Part shown: positions 8,882-16,200 of the stretch, piece by piece
How the letters are laid out: every line of letters starts with the position of its first letter
Numbering within the stretch: position 1 is the stretch's first letter
DNA from: GCA-2748055 sp046485075
GTDB lineage: Bacteria > Bacteroidota > Bacteroidia > Bacteroidales > GCA-2748055
Reading direction: 5' to 3'
NCBI GenBank assembly: GCA_046485075.1
Contig: JAWOHR010000067.1
Span: 1 to 64,000, forward strand
DNA: 64,000 bases
The notes under the pieces: generated by a model
Database searches by the model: none
The model's input: only the letters and a program-made list of their open reading frames with translations
What the model was told of the DNA's origin: nothing
Position numbers and translations under genes: made by a program

Positions 8882-9571
8882 ATGGCTACCTGTATCATCG
8901 TAGATGACGAACCACTCTCGCGCGATATACTGCGGAAGTATATCAATGAGGTGAAAGACCTGGAGCTGTTGGCCGAATGCGCTGATGGCTTTGAGGCGAC
9001 CCATCACCTGTTACAGGCAAATGTGGATCTCCTTTTCCTGGATATCAACATGCCGGAACTCTCGGGGATCTCACTGGCCCGCTCCCTTACCCATGCGCCC
9101 TTGATCATTTTCACAACCGCCTATCCGGAGTTTGCTGTGGAGGGTTTCGAACTGGACGCCCTGGATTACCTGGTTAAACCATACTCCTTTGAGCGGTTCC
9201 TGAAAGCCGTAAACCGGGCCCTGGAGAGGTTATCTTCCGAAAACGGGTCCGGAATCCAGACCAGAAAGATCCTGGTGAAGGCAGATAAAAGACTCTTTGC
9301 CCTGGAGCCAGGTAATATTCTCTTTGTTGAAGGGCAGGGTGATTACATCAGGATTCACCTGGATCACATGAAGCTGATGGTTCACGAAACCATTAAAAAT
9401 TTCATGGATTCTCTCCCCGGGGAGAGTTTCATGAGGGTCCATAAATCGTGGGTGGTCAACCTGGGAAAGATCAGTTTTATTGAAGGGAACCAGGTGAGGA
9501 TCGGCACCGAGAACATACCGGTAAGTCCGGTTTTAAGGGAGGAGTTGCTGGAGCGCTTCTCAGCCACCTGA
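8882..9571 (+). CDS. LytTR-family response regulator
   Basis: This 229-residue protein has an N-terminal receiver domain (residues 1-120) with acidic pair Asp8/Asp9, phospho-acceptor Asp54 (LFLDINMPELSG) and the conserved Lys of YLVKPYSFERF. The C-terminal LytTR DNA-binding domain (about 135-229) shows ILFVEGQGDYIRIHL and FMRVHKSWVVNL. It is the partner of the kinase 2 bp upstream. LytTR proteins bind pairs of short direct repeats. Targets are not evident, though the divergent GH9 unit is the closest candidate. The last 12 bp overlap, tail to tail, with the acetyltransferase-like gene. Confidence 0.95.
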   Translation: MATCIIVDDEPLSRDILRKYINEVKDLELLAECADGFEATHHLLQANVDLLFLDINMPELSGISLARSLTHAPLIIFTTAYPEFAVEGFELDALDYLVKPYSFERFLKAVNRALERLSSENGSGIQTRKILVKADKRLFALEPGNILFVEGQGDYIRIHLDHMKLMVHETIKNFMDSLPGESFMRVHKSWVVNLGKISFIEGNQVRIGTENIPVSPVLREELLERFSAT

Positions 9572-10189
9572 GAAAAGTCTTTGCAAAGTATCAAAAAACA
9601 TCCCCACATGCAATCCGTCGGCCACCGCATGGTTCACGTGCACCGATACCGGAATCAGACTCTTCTCCCCGCTCATGTGAAATTTTCCAATGGTGATTTT
9701 TGGAATGGAGTCCCTGCGGTCGTAACGCCTGGGGTGGCTTACATGGGTAAATCCGATCCAGGGCAGGGCTGAAAAATGAATCACATTCTCACCGATTCCG
9801 CTGCGGATCAGCCTGTGTGAAGTCCTCACTTCAATCACCTCCTCGGTAGCTTTTTCCAGGAAAAGATCAAGCTCCTCAAAATAGGGAATGTGTGAAAATC
9901 CAAACGTTCCGTCATCCCGGTCGATGGTGGCCGAGCCATCAATTACATCGTAGTGATACAGATCATCCCCCTCGATGCGGTACTTGAAGGCATCGGTCTG
10001 GTTTACGGCCTTCAGGGTAAGGTAGAGATAGTAAAGGAAAAAAGAGATCCCCCTCTCCTTGGCATAGTTTAGGGCGCCTGTGCACTCCAGCTCCATGGTT
10101 ATGCCAAAGTAAGGCTCCTCATAATCCTTGAAGAACTCATAAATCTCCCGTCGCTCCCAGTTCCGGATATCAATCTTTTTGCGCATCAT
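9560..10189 (-). CDS. Chloramphenicol acetyltransferase-like protein
   Basis: This 209-residue cytoplasmic protein matches the classical CAT fold (PF00302). It has an N-terminal RKKIDIRNWERREIYEFF block, FKYRIEGDDL, a central TFGFSHIPYF and the active-site motif HVNHAVADG with His187 as the general base and Asp191, equivalent to HHAxxDG. CAT transfers acetyl from acetyl-CoA to a hydroxyl. The second His position is Asn here (VNH instead of the usual HH). Such homologues are widespread in Bacteroidota chromosomes and need not give resistance. Two adjacent ATGs (10189, 10186) are possible starts. Confidence 0.88.
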   Translation of the reverse strand: MMRKKIDIRNWERREIYEFFKDYEEPYFGITMELECTGALNYAKERGISFFLYYLYLTLKAVNQTDAFKYRIEGDDLYHYDVIDGSATIDRDDGTFGFSHIPYFEELDLFLEKATEEVIEVRTSHRLIRSGIGENVIHFSALPWIGFTHVSHPRRYDRRDSIPKITIGKFHMSGEKSLIPVSVHVNHAVADGLHVGMFFDTLQRLFSGG

Positions 10190-10321
10190 GTTGCAAATAT
10201 AGCAGAAAAAAGCCCCCGATCCTCCCCGGGTCCACGCACTGCTTTGACGACAGGGATTGCCTGGGAGAATGCAGGGGCCACTGTTAAGAAAGACAAGATT
10301 TATCGCTGCAGGTTGCCCGGC

Positions 10322-10367
10322 GCACTGTCCCCTGTCCCCTGAGCACTGTCCCCTGTCCCCTGTGCAC
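10322..10367. repeat. 21-bp tandem repeat (GCACTGTCCCC type), two copies plus start of a third
   Basis: Two 21-bp units begin at 10322 and 10343. They share GCACTGTCCCCTGTCCCCTG and differ only in the last base; GCAC starts a third copy. Within each unit CTGTCCC is itself doubled. The array ends at the stop codon of the Crp/Fnr gene. It is a simple intergenic repeat of unknown role, close to the 3' end of an operon; it may be slippage-prone. Confidence 0.75.
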
Positions 10368-11065
10368 TATTTAAGAAGGGAAAGGAGTCCCTGTTTTTGA
10401 AGAATGGTTACCTGCTTCCCCCCGGTCCGTATCAGTCCGGCGCGGTTCATCTCCCCCATGGCTCTTCCAACGGAGGGGCGGGTTACACCAAACAACTCTG
10501 ACAGCTGACTCTGTGAGAGGGGTAGAATAATGGTTTCACTCCCCTGCCGGAGGGAGAGATCCAGCAGGTATTGAGCAATTTTTCCCTTAATGGTAGTGAA
10601 AGAAAGAAATCTGATTTTCCCTGAAAGGAACTGACCGCGGCTGGAGATTGCATGTAAAAAATTCTCCAGTACCCGTTGATTGCTCTGCATCATATTCAGG
10701 AAGGAATCCTTTGGAATGGAGAGGATTGCTGCAGGCTCGTTGGCAATGATATTGACAGGATACCTGTTCTGATTCCCAAACAGGAATGCCGCAGCCAATG
10801 GCCCCGGAGGCTGTATATCCTCTATTTTGATCACTTTCCCGGCAAAATCGACCATCTCACCCTTCACACTGCCTGCAATCACGATTCGCTGGAAATGTAC
10901 CACATCACCGGCTTGCACCACCCTTTCACCCTTGTCAAATTCATTAATCCGGAAGGATGCATTTTCAAACAACCCTTCCAGCTCCTGGCTGGTTAGTCCT
11001 AAAAAAATAGGACAATAAGTCAGCAGCGAAAGAACCGGTTCAGATAGGTACCGGTGCTCTGTCAT
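10367..11065 (-). CDS. Crp/Fnr-family transcription regulator
   Basis: This 232-residue protein has an N-terminal cyclic-nucleotide-like sensor domain (CPIFLGLTSQELEGLF, FDKGERVVQAGD, PGPLAAAFLFG) and a C-terminal winged helix (PLSQSQLSELFGVTRPSVGRAM). No Cys cluster of the Fnr type is seen; the only Cys is near residue 18, so oxygen sensing by an Fe-S cluster is unlikely. It most resembles the HcpR/DNR-like branch that controls nitrosative stress and nitrite genes (inference). It is the last gene of a six-gene operon, 2 bp after DUF2490. The nrfHA unit lies 3.6 kb away with a matching palindrome upstream, a plausible target. Confidence 0.9.
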   Translation of the reverse strand: MTEHRYLSEPVLSLLTYCPIFLGLTSQELEGLFENASFRINEFDKGERVVQAGDVVHFQRIVIAGSVKGEMVDFAGKVIKIEDIQPPGPLAAAFLFGNQNRYPVNIIANEPAAILSIPKDSFLNMMQSNQRVLENFLHAISSRGQFLSGKIRFLSFTTIKGKIAQYLLDLSLRQGSETIILPLSQSQLSELFGVTRPSVGRAMGEMNRAGLIRTGGKQVTILQKQGLLSLLK

Positions 11066-11067
11066 CT

Positions 11068-11754
11068 TTACAGGTTATAGAAATAACTGAATACAAGGAT
11101 GTGCGACTGCATGGGATTAACCCTATTGAATTCATCTTCCAGGATATACCTCAGACCCAGATCGGATTGGAAGTTCAGTTGATAGCTGCCTCCTGCTGAA
11201 TAGCGCATTCTTTTGAGAAAGCGCCCGTCCAGATTATTCAACACTCCCCAGGCTTCCACAGAACCAAACACCTCAAACCTGGTTCCAAAGATGTGATGGG
11301 AGGCTTTTACCCGGTACCGGTTCACAAATGCATTTTCGTTGAGGTCGGCAAAATAGATAAACTCCTCGAACCCATACTGGAACCTGACCCGCAGGGAGAA
11401 ATCCACACCCGCCCATGTGTGTTTCCCGGCTGCATCGGCATGAATCCTGTATCCGGGTTGAAGATTTCCCTCCCTGTCGGCTGCAGTAAGCAGCCTGATC
11501 CCACCGCCCGCAGATAAAAAATCCAGCGGATCGAAGGATGCGGAAAGGGTCAGCAGAGTACGGTCATACTGCATGCTGTTGTTATTGAATCGCTGCTCAA
11601 ATTCACCTGAAAGATCCATCCCGTTCTTCAATCCTTTCTGCACCTCCGCTTCAAACCAGGATTGAAAATCTTTCTCTTGTCCGTAGACGATCCCTCCGGC
11701 TGACAGAGCCAGCAACACCATGGGAAACCATATATTCCTGAAGGACTTAATCAT
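11068..11754 (-). CDS. DUF2490 outer-membrane beta-barrel protein
   Basis: About 228 residues from the ATG at 11754; an in-frame ATG at 11766 adds four residues and lengthens the overlap with the preceding gene. It has a signal peptide ending near VYGQ. The mature part is a set of amphipathic strands with aromatic girdles (SWFEAEVQKGL, LDLSGEFEQRF, YRVKASHHIFGTRFEVFGS) ending in the outer-membrane signature SYFYNL. This matches DUF2490, an uncharacterised small barrel family. Its place between DUF4956 and the regulator suggests an envelope function for the VTC module. Confidence 0.8.
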   Translation of the reverse strand: MIKSFRNIWFPMVLLALSAGGIVYGQEKDFQSWFEAEVQKGLKNGMDLSGEFEQRFNNNSMQYDRTLLTLSASFDPLDFLSAGGGIRLLTAADREGNLQPGYRIHADAAGKHTWAGVDFSLRVRFQYGFEEFIYFADLNENAFVNRYRVKASHHIFGTRFEVFGSVEAWGVLNNLDGRFLKRMRYSAGGSYQLNFQSDLGLRYILEDEFNRVNPMQSHILVFSYFYNL

Positions 11755-12412
11755 CGTCACCACCATCCATCATGGACTCTTCCATATCCCCATTGCTGGA
11801 CCAGTTCCCACTCTCAAAGTAATAGATGATGACCCGGGCCGAATCCCTCAGGTAATCGATACGGCCGATCTCCACCCGGTTAATTTTCAGCCCTGTGCGC
11901 AACTCCAGGTCGCGGATCAGTTCGGCCCTGTTTTCCGGCTTGATCAGCTCCACGTTCTCGAAATTGATCACCTTTTTAGTCTCATGTTGAAGGAGGAAGA
12001 CCTTTTCAAGCAGGTAGGTAATGGTCAGAATGACCAGGTTGGTGAACAGCAGTTCGGCATAACTAACCTTGCTGTTGGCCAGGGCATTGATCACCGAAAT
12101 TCCGATCACCAGGAAGAGGTAGGTCATCTCCCTGATGCGCATCTGCTGGGTCCGATACCTGATAATTCCGAAAACAGCGAAAAGTCCCAGTGCAAATCCG
12201 AGTTCAATTTTTACGTTTTCCAGCAGGAAGACCATGAAAAAAACCACCAGGCTGATCAGGATGTAGGTAAAGAGATAGTCTTTCCGGGGAGTGATCCGGT
12301 AATAAAGATACCTGACCAGGATGATTACGATTAAGGTGTTAAAGGAGGTCCGGATGACCAAATCGAGGAAATCCTCCAAGTTAATTATTTCAATATTTAA
12401 AAATTCGGGCAT
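11747..12412 (-). CDS. DUF4956 family inner-membrane protein
   Basis: This 221-residue protein has three to four membrane helices in its first 130 residues (TLIVIILVRYLYY, YILISLVVFFMVFLL, LGLFAVFGIIRYR, FLVIGISVINALA), then a soluble C-terminal domain with FENVELIKPENRAELIRDL and an acidic tail (MDGGDDD). The RYRT motif after the third helix is typical of DUF4956. The family is repeatedly found next to VTC-domain proteins, which suggests a membrane partner for polyphosphate synthesis or transfer (inference). It starts 4 bp after the VTC gene ends, so translation is probably coupled. Confidence 0.88.
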   Translation of the reverse strand: MPEFLNIEIINLEDFLDLVIRTSFNTLIVIILVRYLYYRITPRKDYLFTYILISLVVFFMVFLLENVKIELGFALGLFAVFGIIRYRTQQMRIREMTYLFLVIGISVINALANSKVSYAELLFTNLVILTITYLLEKVFLLQHETKKVINFENVELIKPENRAELIRDLELRTGLKINRVEIGRIDYLRDSARVIIYYFESGNWSSNGDMEESMMDGGDDD

Positions 12413-12416
12413 GGGA

Positions 12417-13205
12417 CTAACTTATTAGGGATTGTATATGTTTATTATTGATTTTACGCACGTAACGAACCTTCTCCTTGAATAGATTCTGCTTAAGGCC
12501 GGGGTTCAGAATGGCCATTCCAATGCAATATTTACTGATGCGGCAGGAATTGATTCCCTTATGATGTAAAGCAGCATGAAAGACCGAACCGGCCAGGTGA
12601 TCCCCGTACTTGATCTCGGCAATGGCCACCCCGGGAACCTCGATACTCTTCCTTGAAGCGGAACAGGTGAACAGGAGGTTGTAATCCAGGGTGATCCTCT
12701 CTGTCTGTGATTCATTCACCAGGGTAATCCTGTTAAATCTGTTCTCAAGAACCGGAATAATGTTCCTGCAATGAAAGGGTGTAAATTCGGCAAGGAACTC
12801 CTCCTCGGTGCTCTTGATTGCGACCTCACCGTTTCCTGTTTCCATCCGGTTCTTAAGGGTCACACCCTTCCCGTTCTTCCTTTTCACCTCGAGGAACATA
12901 TTGTTGGAGGAACCGTACCTGCGAAATCTGATTTTATGCCGGTTGACCAATCCGCGATGGTGCATGTGATACATCGCCAGGTCGGGTGTATCGTAATAAA
13001 AGGTCTGGTAATCCTGGGCCCTTACTTTGGTAATTTCGAGCACCCGGTATTGATCAGAAATTTCCTCAAGCAATGCCGGAAGCAGTCTCACATCGAAAAC
13101 ATACTTACTGTCCTTTCGTCTCATGAGGCTGGCTTTCTGGACCTCATCCAGGGAGACTCCCCTCATGGTCCACAGGACCGACTCTATCTTACTGGCTATA
13201 CTCAT
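12417..13205 (-). CDS. VTC-domain protein (polyphosphate polymerase-like)
   Basis: About 262 residues from the ATG at 13205 (MSIASKIESVL), chosen because earlier in-frame ATGs lie deep in the upstream gene. It shows the hallmarks of the VTC tunnel fold (PF09359): RRKDSKYVFD, YQTFYYDTPD, RHKIRFRRYG, FLEVKRKNGKG and IAEIKYG. The alternating Lys/Arg on strands line the tunnel, and Glu residues coordinate metal. In yeast Vtc4 this domain makes polyphosphate from ATP; bacterial stand-alone VTC proteins are mostly untested. The first 17 bp overlap the end of the preceding gene. Confidence 0.88.
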   Translation of the reverse strand: MSIASKIESVLWTMRGVSLDEVQKASLMRRKDSKYVFDVRLLPALLEEISDQYRVLEITKVRAQDYQTFYYDTPDLAMYHMHHRGLVNRHKIRFRRYGSSNNMFLEVKRKNGKGVTLKNRMETGNGEVAIKSTEEEFLAEFTPFHCRNIIPVLENRFNRITLVNESQTERITLDYNLLFTCSASRKSIEVPGVAIAEIKYGDHLAGSVFHAALHHKGINSCRISKYCIGMAILNPGLKQNLFKEKVRYVRKINNKHIQSLIS

Positions 13206-13608
13206 AAACATAAACCTTTTTCTTATAGAGCTTATCCCGTTCATTGAAAAATTGCTTTTCCACCCTGAGTCCTTCCTTGAAAATCGACTTTTCGGTCCTG
13301 ATCACCTTTCCTTTCGGATCCAGAAAAACCTCCTCGGTAAGATTGCGGTCCCCGTCGTAGGCATACTTTTCCCAGCGGGTGACTTCACCTCGCCTGTTGA
13401 TCTCCTTGATCTCGATCACCTCCCCGTCTGCATTGTACTTTTTGATGGACTCAATGAGCGGATCGGCCAACCCCTCCTCAATGAAATACTCCTGGATGGT
13501 AATGGATGTAATCCCCAGGTCCCTGATCTCTTTCCGGTCCTGTGCCTGCAACAAAACTGTAACGCTAAGCATCATACCTAACAACAACATGCTTTTTACG
13601 CTTCTCAT
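13189..13608 (-). CDS. Secreted YwqK/MORN-like repeat protein
   Basis: This 139-residue protein has a signal peptide cleaved near LLQAQ. The mature part contains short repeated strands of the form YNADGEVIEIKEINRRGEVT, YDGDRNLTEEVFLDPKGKVI, RTEKSIFKEGLRVEKQFF. These are like the YwqK/MORN-type beta-hairpin repeats seen in many exported Bacteroidota proteins. There are no catalytic residues. It is second in the VTC operon, 11 bp after the lipoprotein gene. Function unknown; a structural or binding role in the envelope is likely. Confidence 0.7.
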   Translation of the reverse strand: MRSVKSMLLLGMMLSVTVLLQAQDRKEIRDLGITSITIQEYFIEEGLADPLIESIKKYNADGEVIEIKEINRRGEVTRWEKYAYDGDRNLTEEVFLDPKGKVIRTEKSIFKEGLRVEKQFFNERDKLYKKKVYVYEYSQ

Positions 13609-13619
13609 ATCAGATGGAT

Positions 13620-14387
13620 TTAAATTGCCTCAACGGTAATCACACCCAGGTCGGTCACCTGGTCGAACGCTGTAAGGGTCGTTTCGAATTCCAGCACCAC
13701 ATGCTCGGTAACTTTGGTAACATCTTCCGAATAAAGAAAGACCCTGTACTTTCCGGGAATCAGGTTTTTAAATTCAAAATATCCGTCATCCTGTGTCCTC
13801 ACCCTTTCGTCATAGAAAGTGTGATTTCCGTAAGTGATATAAACCTCATGTTCGTGTGCAAAGTCAATATATTCCACAACCAGGTTGGGCCACTTGGAAT
13901 CATTGTCATATTTGATCTTCTTCACAACCCCGCTGATCACCGCCGCTCCGTCATCATATTTCAGGGTTGTTTTCTTTACCAGATTTCCCAGATCCACTTT
14001 TTCTCCCCTCTCCATTTCAACCTCGATCATAGGCCATTGTTCATCATCAAGGGTCACCGAATCCTGTGAACTGTAATAGACAAGGTATGTCCCGGGATAG
14101 AGATAATCAAACCTGAAATCACCCGAAGCGCCCGTATTGACGTCATCTCCTGGCGTTTTGTCGTTTCCGAAGAGAATGAAAACCTCCTCGTCCACGGCAG
14201 GTGCCGTGAGGATCAACTCACTGTAATCATCATTATAAAACTGCTCCGTAATGGTTCCCGATATGGAGCCGGTACCTCCCAGTCCTTCACTCTTTTCACA
14301 GGAGACTGCCAGGAACCCCATCCATGCAACCAGAACGAAAGCAGGCCATTGTGCTTTGGAAATGGCTCTTTGATTTTTATCGTACAT
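13620..14387 (-). CDS. Lipoprotein with two carboxypeptidase-regulatory/SdrD-B-like domains
   Basis: This 255-residue protein has a hydrophobic signal and lipobox (FLAVSC, Cys about 30). Two beta-sandwich modules follow, each ending with the same type of motif: GDFRFDYLYPGTYLVYY (about 105-125) and GYFEFKNLIPGKYRVFLY (about 210-227). This is the transthyretin-like G-x-F-x-F-x-x-L-x-P-G-x-Y pattern. It is the first gene of the VTC operon and probably a surface or periplasmic lipoprotein. The molecular partner is unknown. Confidence 0.75.
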   Translation of the reverse strand: MYDKNQRAISKAQWPAFVLVAWMGFLAVSCEKSEGLGGTGSISGTITEQFYNDDYSELILTAPAVDEEVFILFGNDKTPGDDVNTGASGDFRFDYLYPGTYLVYYSSQDSVTLDDEQWPMIEVEMERGEKVDLGNLVKKTTLKYDDGAAVISGVVKKIKYDNDSKWPNLVVEYIDFAHEHEVYITYGNHTFYDERVRTQDDGYFEFKNLIPGKYRVFLYSEDVTKVTEHVVLEFETTLTAFDQVTDLGVITVEAI

Positions 14388-14569
14388 TAATTTTATGTTA
14401 AATATTCAGCCCAAAAATAGCAAAAATACCGGGCCTTGCTCTACCCGTTTATCCACTGTCTAACAAATCATTCATTTATTCTTAAGAATTCCTTCATCTG
14501 GATAACAGTTGCCAGCCGCCACCAGCAGAATGGATTACGAGGGATCGTCACAGAATATACGTAAAACCT

Positions 14570-14583
14570 GTAACAAATGTTAC
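14570..14583. promoter_or_regulatory. Perfect palindrome GTAAC-AAAT-GTTAC, likely Crp/Fnr-family operator
   Basis: The 14-bp perfect inverted repeat has 5-bp arms and a 4-bp spacer, the architecture of Crp/Fnr-family sites. It lies 65 bp upstream of the iron-sulfur protein start. If it acts as a class II activator site centred at about -41.5, transcription would start near 14618, which leaves a short leader. The Crp/Fnr gene in the neighbouring divergent operon is the natural candidate to bind it. The assignment is inference; only the palindrome is seen. Confidence 0.55.
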
Positions 14584-14648
14584 CGATATATTTTTTAAAG
14601 TTCCTTCATCTTTACATCAGATTCATACAGACTTAATATATTCAGGAT

Positions 14649-15557
14649 ATGATACGGGAAATGGTAAAAATTGACGAGGAGTTGTGCGACGGATGCGGAC
14701 AATGCATTCCAAACTGCCATGAAGGTGCCCTGCAGATGATCGACAACAAGGCAAGGCTCGTGAGCGATTTAATGTGCGACGGGTTGGGAGCCTGCCTGGG
14801 CCATTGTCCCCAGGGTGCAATCACCATCGAGAAAAGAGAAGCCGAGCCCTATGATGAAACAAAGGTGATGGCCATCATGGTGACTAAGGGTGCCAACACG
14901 GTGGTGGCCCACCTCACCCACCTGAAGGAACACAATGAAATGGAGTACCTGGGAGAAGGGGTCAGCTATCTCAAAGCGCATGAGGATGAACTGGAATTCG
15001 AGGTGCGCGAGGTTCTGGGCAGGGTTCACCGTTCAAACTTGGAGGAGCACCAGCTGGGCTGTGGTTGTCCCGGTTCGGAAGCGCGCAGTTTCGCCCCGCA
15101 GTCGGCCCTTGGGCAGCCTGTGGCTATGGCCCCGGTATCCATGGCACCCTCAGCCATGGCCGGCAGCGCTCAGCCATCGGAACTCAGGCAGTGGCCTGTA
15201 CAGATGCACCTGATCAATCCAACTGCCTCCTACTTCCGGCAGACCGATATGGTGCTCGCAGCCGATTGTGTGGCATTCTCCCTAGGAAATTTCCATTCCA
15301 AATGGCTGAAGGGAAAAACCCTGGCCATCGCCTGTCCCAAACTGGATGATGGACAGGATATTTATATTTCTAAGATCAAATCATTGATTGATGACGCAAA
15401 AATCAATACCTTAACCGTGATGATGATGCAGGTTCCCTGCTGTGGTGGATTACTCCAGATGGTCAAGGCGGCCACCAGCCAGGCTCAACGAAAAGTGCCC
15501 GTGAAAGCAGTCATCGTGGGAGTGGAGGGGGAGATTTTAAAGGAAGATTGGGTGTAA
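14649..15557 (+). CDS. Iron-sulfur (ferredoxin-type) protein next to nrfHA
   Basis: This 302-residue cytoplasmic protein begins with a two-cluster ferredoxin module. Cluster one has C13, C16, C19, C23. The second motif has C43, C49 and C53, with Leu46 in place of the second Cys, so it may hold a 3Fe-4S cluster or use another ligand. A middle Met/Ala/Pro-rich linker (about 155-180) leads to a C-terminal domain with two Cys pairs (AIACPKLDD and QVPCCGGLLQ). The architecture is common in anaerobic Bacteroidota beside hcp or nrf genes, but its biochemistry is not established; electron transfer in nitrogen-oxide metabolism is plausible. nrfH follows after 34 bp. GTAAC-N4-GTTAC lies upstream. Confidence 0.82.
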   Translation: MIREMVKIDEELCDGCGQCIPNCHEGALQMIDNKARLVSDLMCDGLGACLGHCPQGAITIEKREAEPYDETKVMAIMVTKGANTVVAHLTHLKEHNEMEYLGEGVSYLKAHEDELEFEVREVLGRVHRSNLEEHQLGCGCPGSEARSFAPQSALGQPVAMAPVSMAPSAMAGSAQPSELRQWPVQMHLINPTASYFRQTDMVLAADCVAFSLGNFHSKWLKGKTLAIACPKLDDGQDIYISKIKSLIDDAKINTLTVMMMQVPCCGGLLQMVKAATSQAQRKVPVKAVIVGVEGEILKEDWV

Positions 15558-15591
15558 ATGATTCTTTAGAAACACATACCAGGATGAATTC

Positions 15592-16182
15592 ATGACAGGT
15601 TTTATTAAAAGGCTGGCTCCTCCTCCTGCTTGGAAAGTTCCTGTTATCATTATTTCTGGTTTGATATGCGGATTACTTTTCTATCTCTTACATATTTCCA
15701 GGGCCGCATCCTACCTCTCTGATGAACCATCCACCTGTATGAACTGTCACATCATGGCTCCACAGTATGCCACCTGGAGCCACAGTTCACACCGGGAATA
15801 TGCAAACTGTAACGATTGCCACGTCCCTCACCAGAACATGGTCATAAAGTACTGGTTTAAAGCCAAGGATGGGATGAGACATGCTACAATCTTTACGCTT
15901 CGCAGGGAACCCCAGGTTATCATGATCAGGGAGGAGGGCAAGCAGGTGGTTCAGGAAAATTGCATCAGATGCCATTCAAGGCTTCTCACTGACGATAAAG
16001 TATTAACATACGACATTGCCATCCACCATGCAAGAATGGAGAGAACATGCTGGGAGTGTCACAGGGAAACCCCTCACGGCAGGGTGAATAGTCTGTCAAG
16101 TGTTCCCTATGCAAGGGTACCTGTACAGGGAAGTACCATCCCCCCGTGGATGCAACATAGCCCAAAACAGAATAAACATTAA
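15592..16182 (+). CDS. nrfH: Cytochrome c nitrite reductase small subunit NrfH
   Basis: This 196-residue tetraheme protein of the NapC/NrfH family has one N-terminal membrane anchor (VIIISGLICGLLFYLLHI, about 20-38) and four CxxCH heme motifs starting at Cys49, Cys73, Cys124 and Cys153. NrfH takes electrons from the menaquinone pool and passes them to NrfA in the periplasm. The length and heme count are normal. The ATG at 15592 is preceded by AGGATGAATTC. It lies 18 bp before nrfA, an nrfHA order typical of Bacteroidota. Confidence 0.96.
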   Translation: MTGFIKRLAPPPAWKVPVIIISGLICGLLFYLLHISRAASYLSDEPSTCMNCHIMAPQYATWSHSSHREYANCNDCHVPHQNMVIKYWFKAKDGMRHATIFTLRREPQVIMIREEGKQVVQENCIRCHSRLLTDDKVLTYDIAIHHARMERTCWECHRETPHGRVNSLSSVPYARVPVQGSTIPPWMQHSPKQNKH

Positions 16183-16200
16183 CCAATAAGCAAGAAACAG

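Noticed and set aside
9560..10189. Calling the CAT-like gene a chloramphenicol-resistance gene
   Set aside because: Only the HxNHAxxDG site is seen; chromosomal homologues often have other acyl acceptors, and no mobile element flanks it.
10322..10367. Possible small CRISPR-like array
   Set aside because: The units are 21 bp and directly adjacent with no spacers and no cas genes nearby; it is a simple tandem repeat.
14649..15557. Assignment as NrfC/NrfB electron carrier for nitrite reductase
   Set aside because: It has no signal peptide or heme motifs, while NrfH already supplies electrons to NrfA; only a general ferredoxin-type call is supported.
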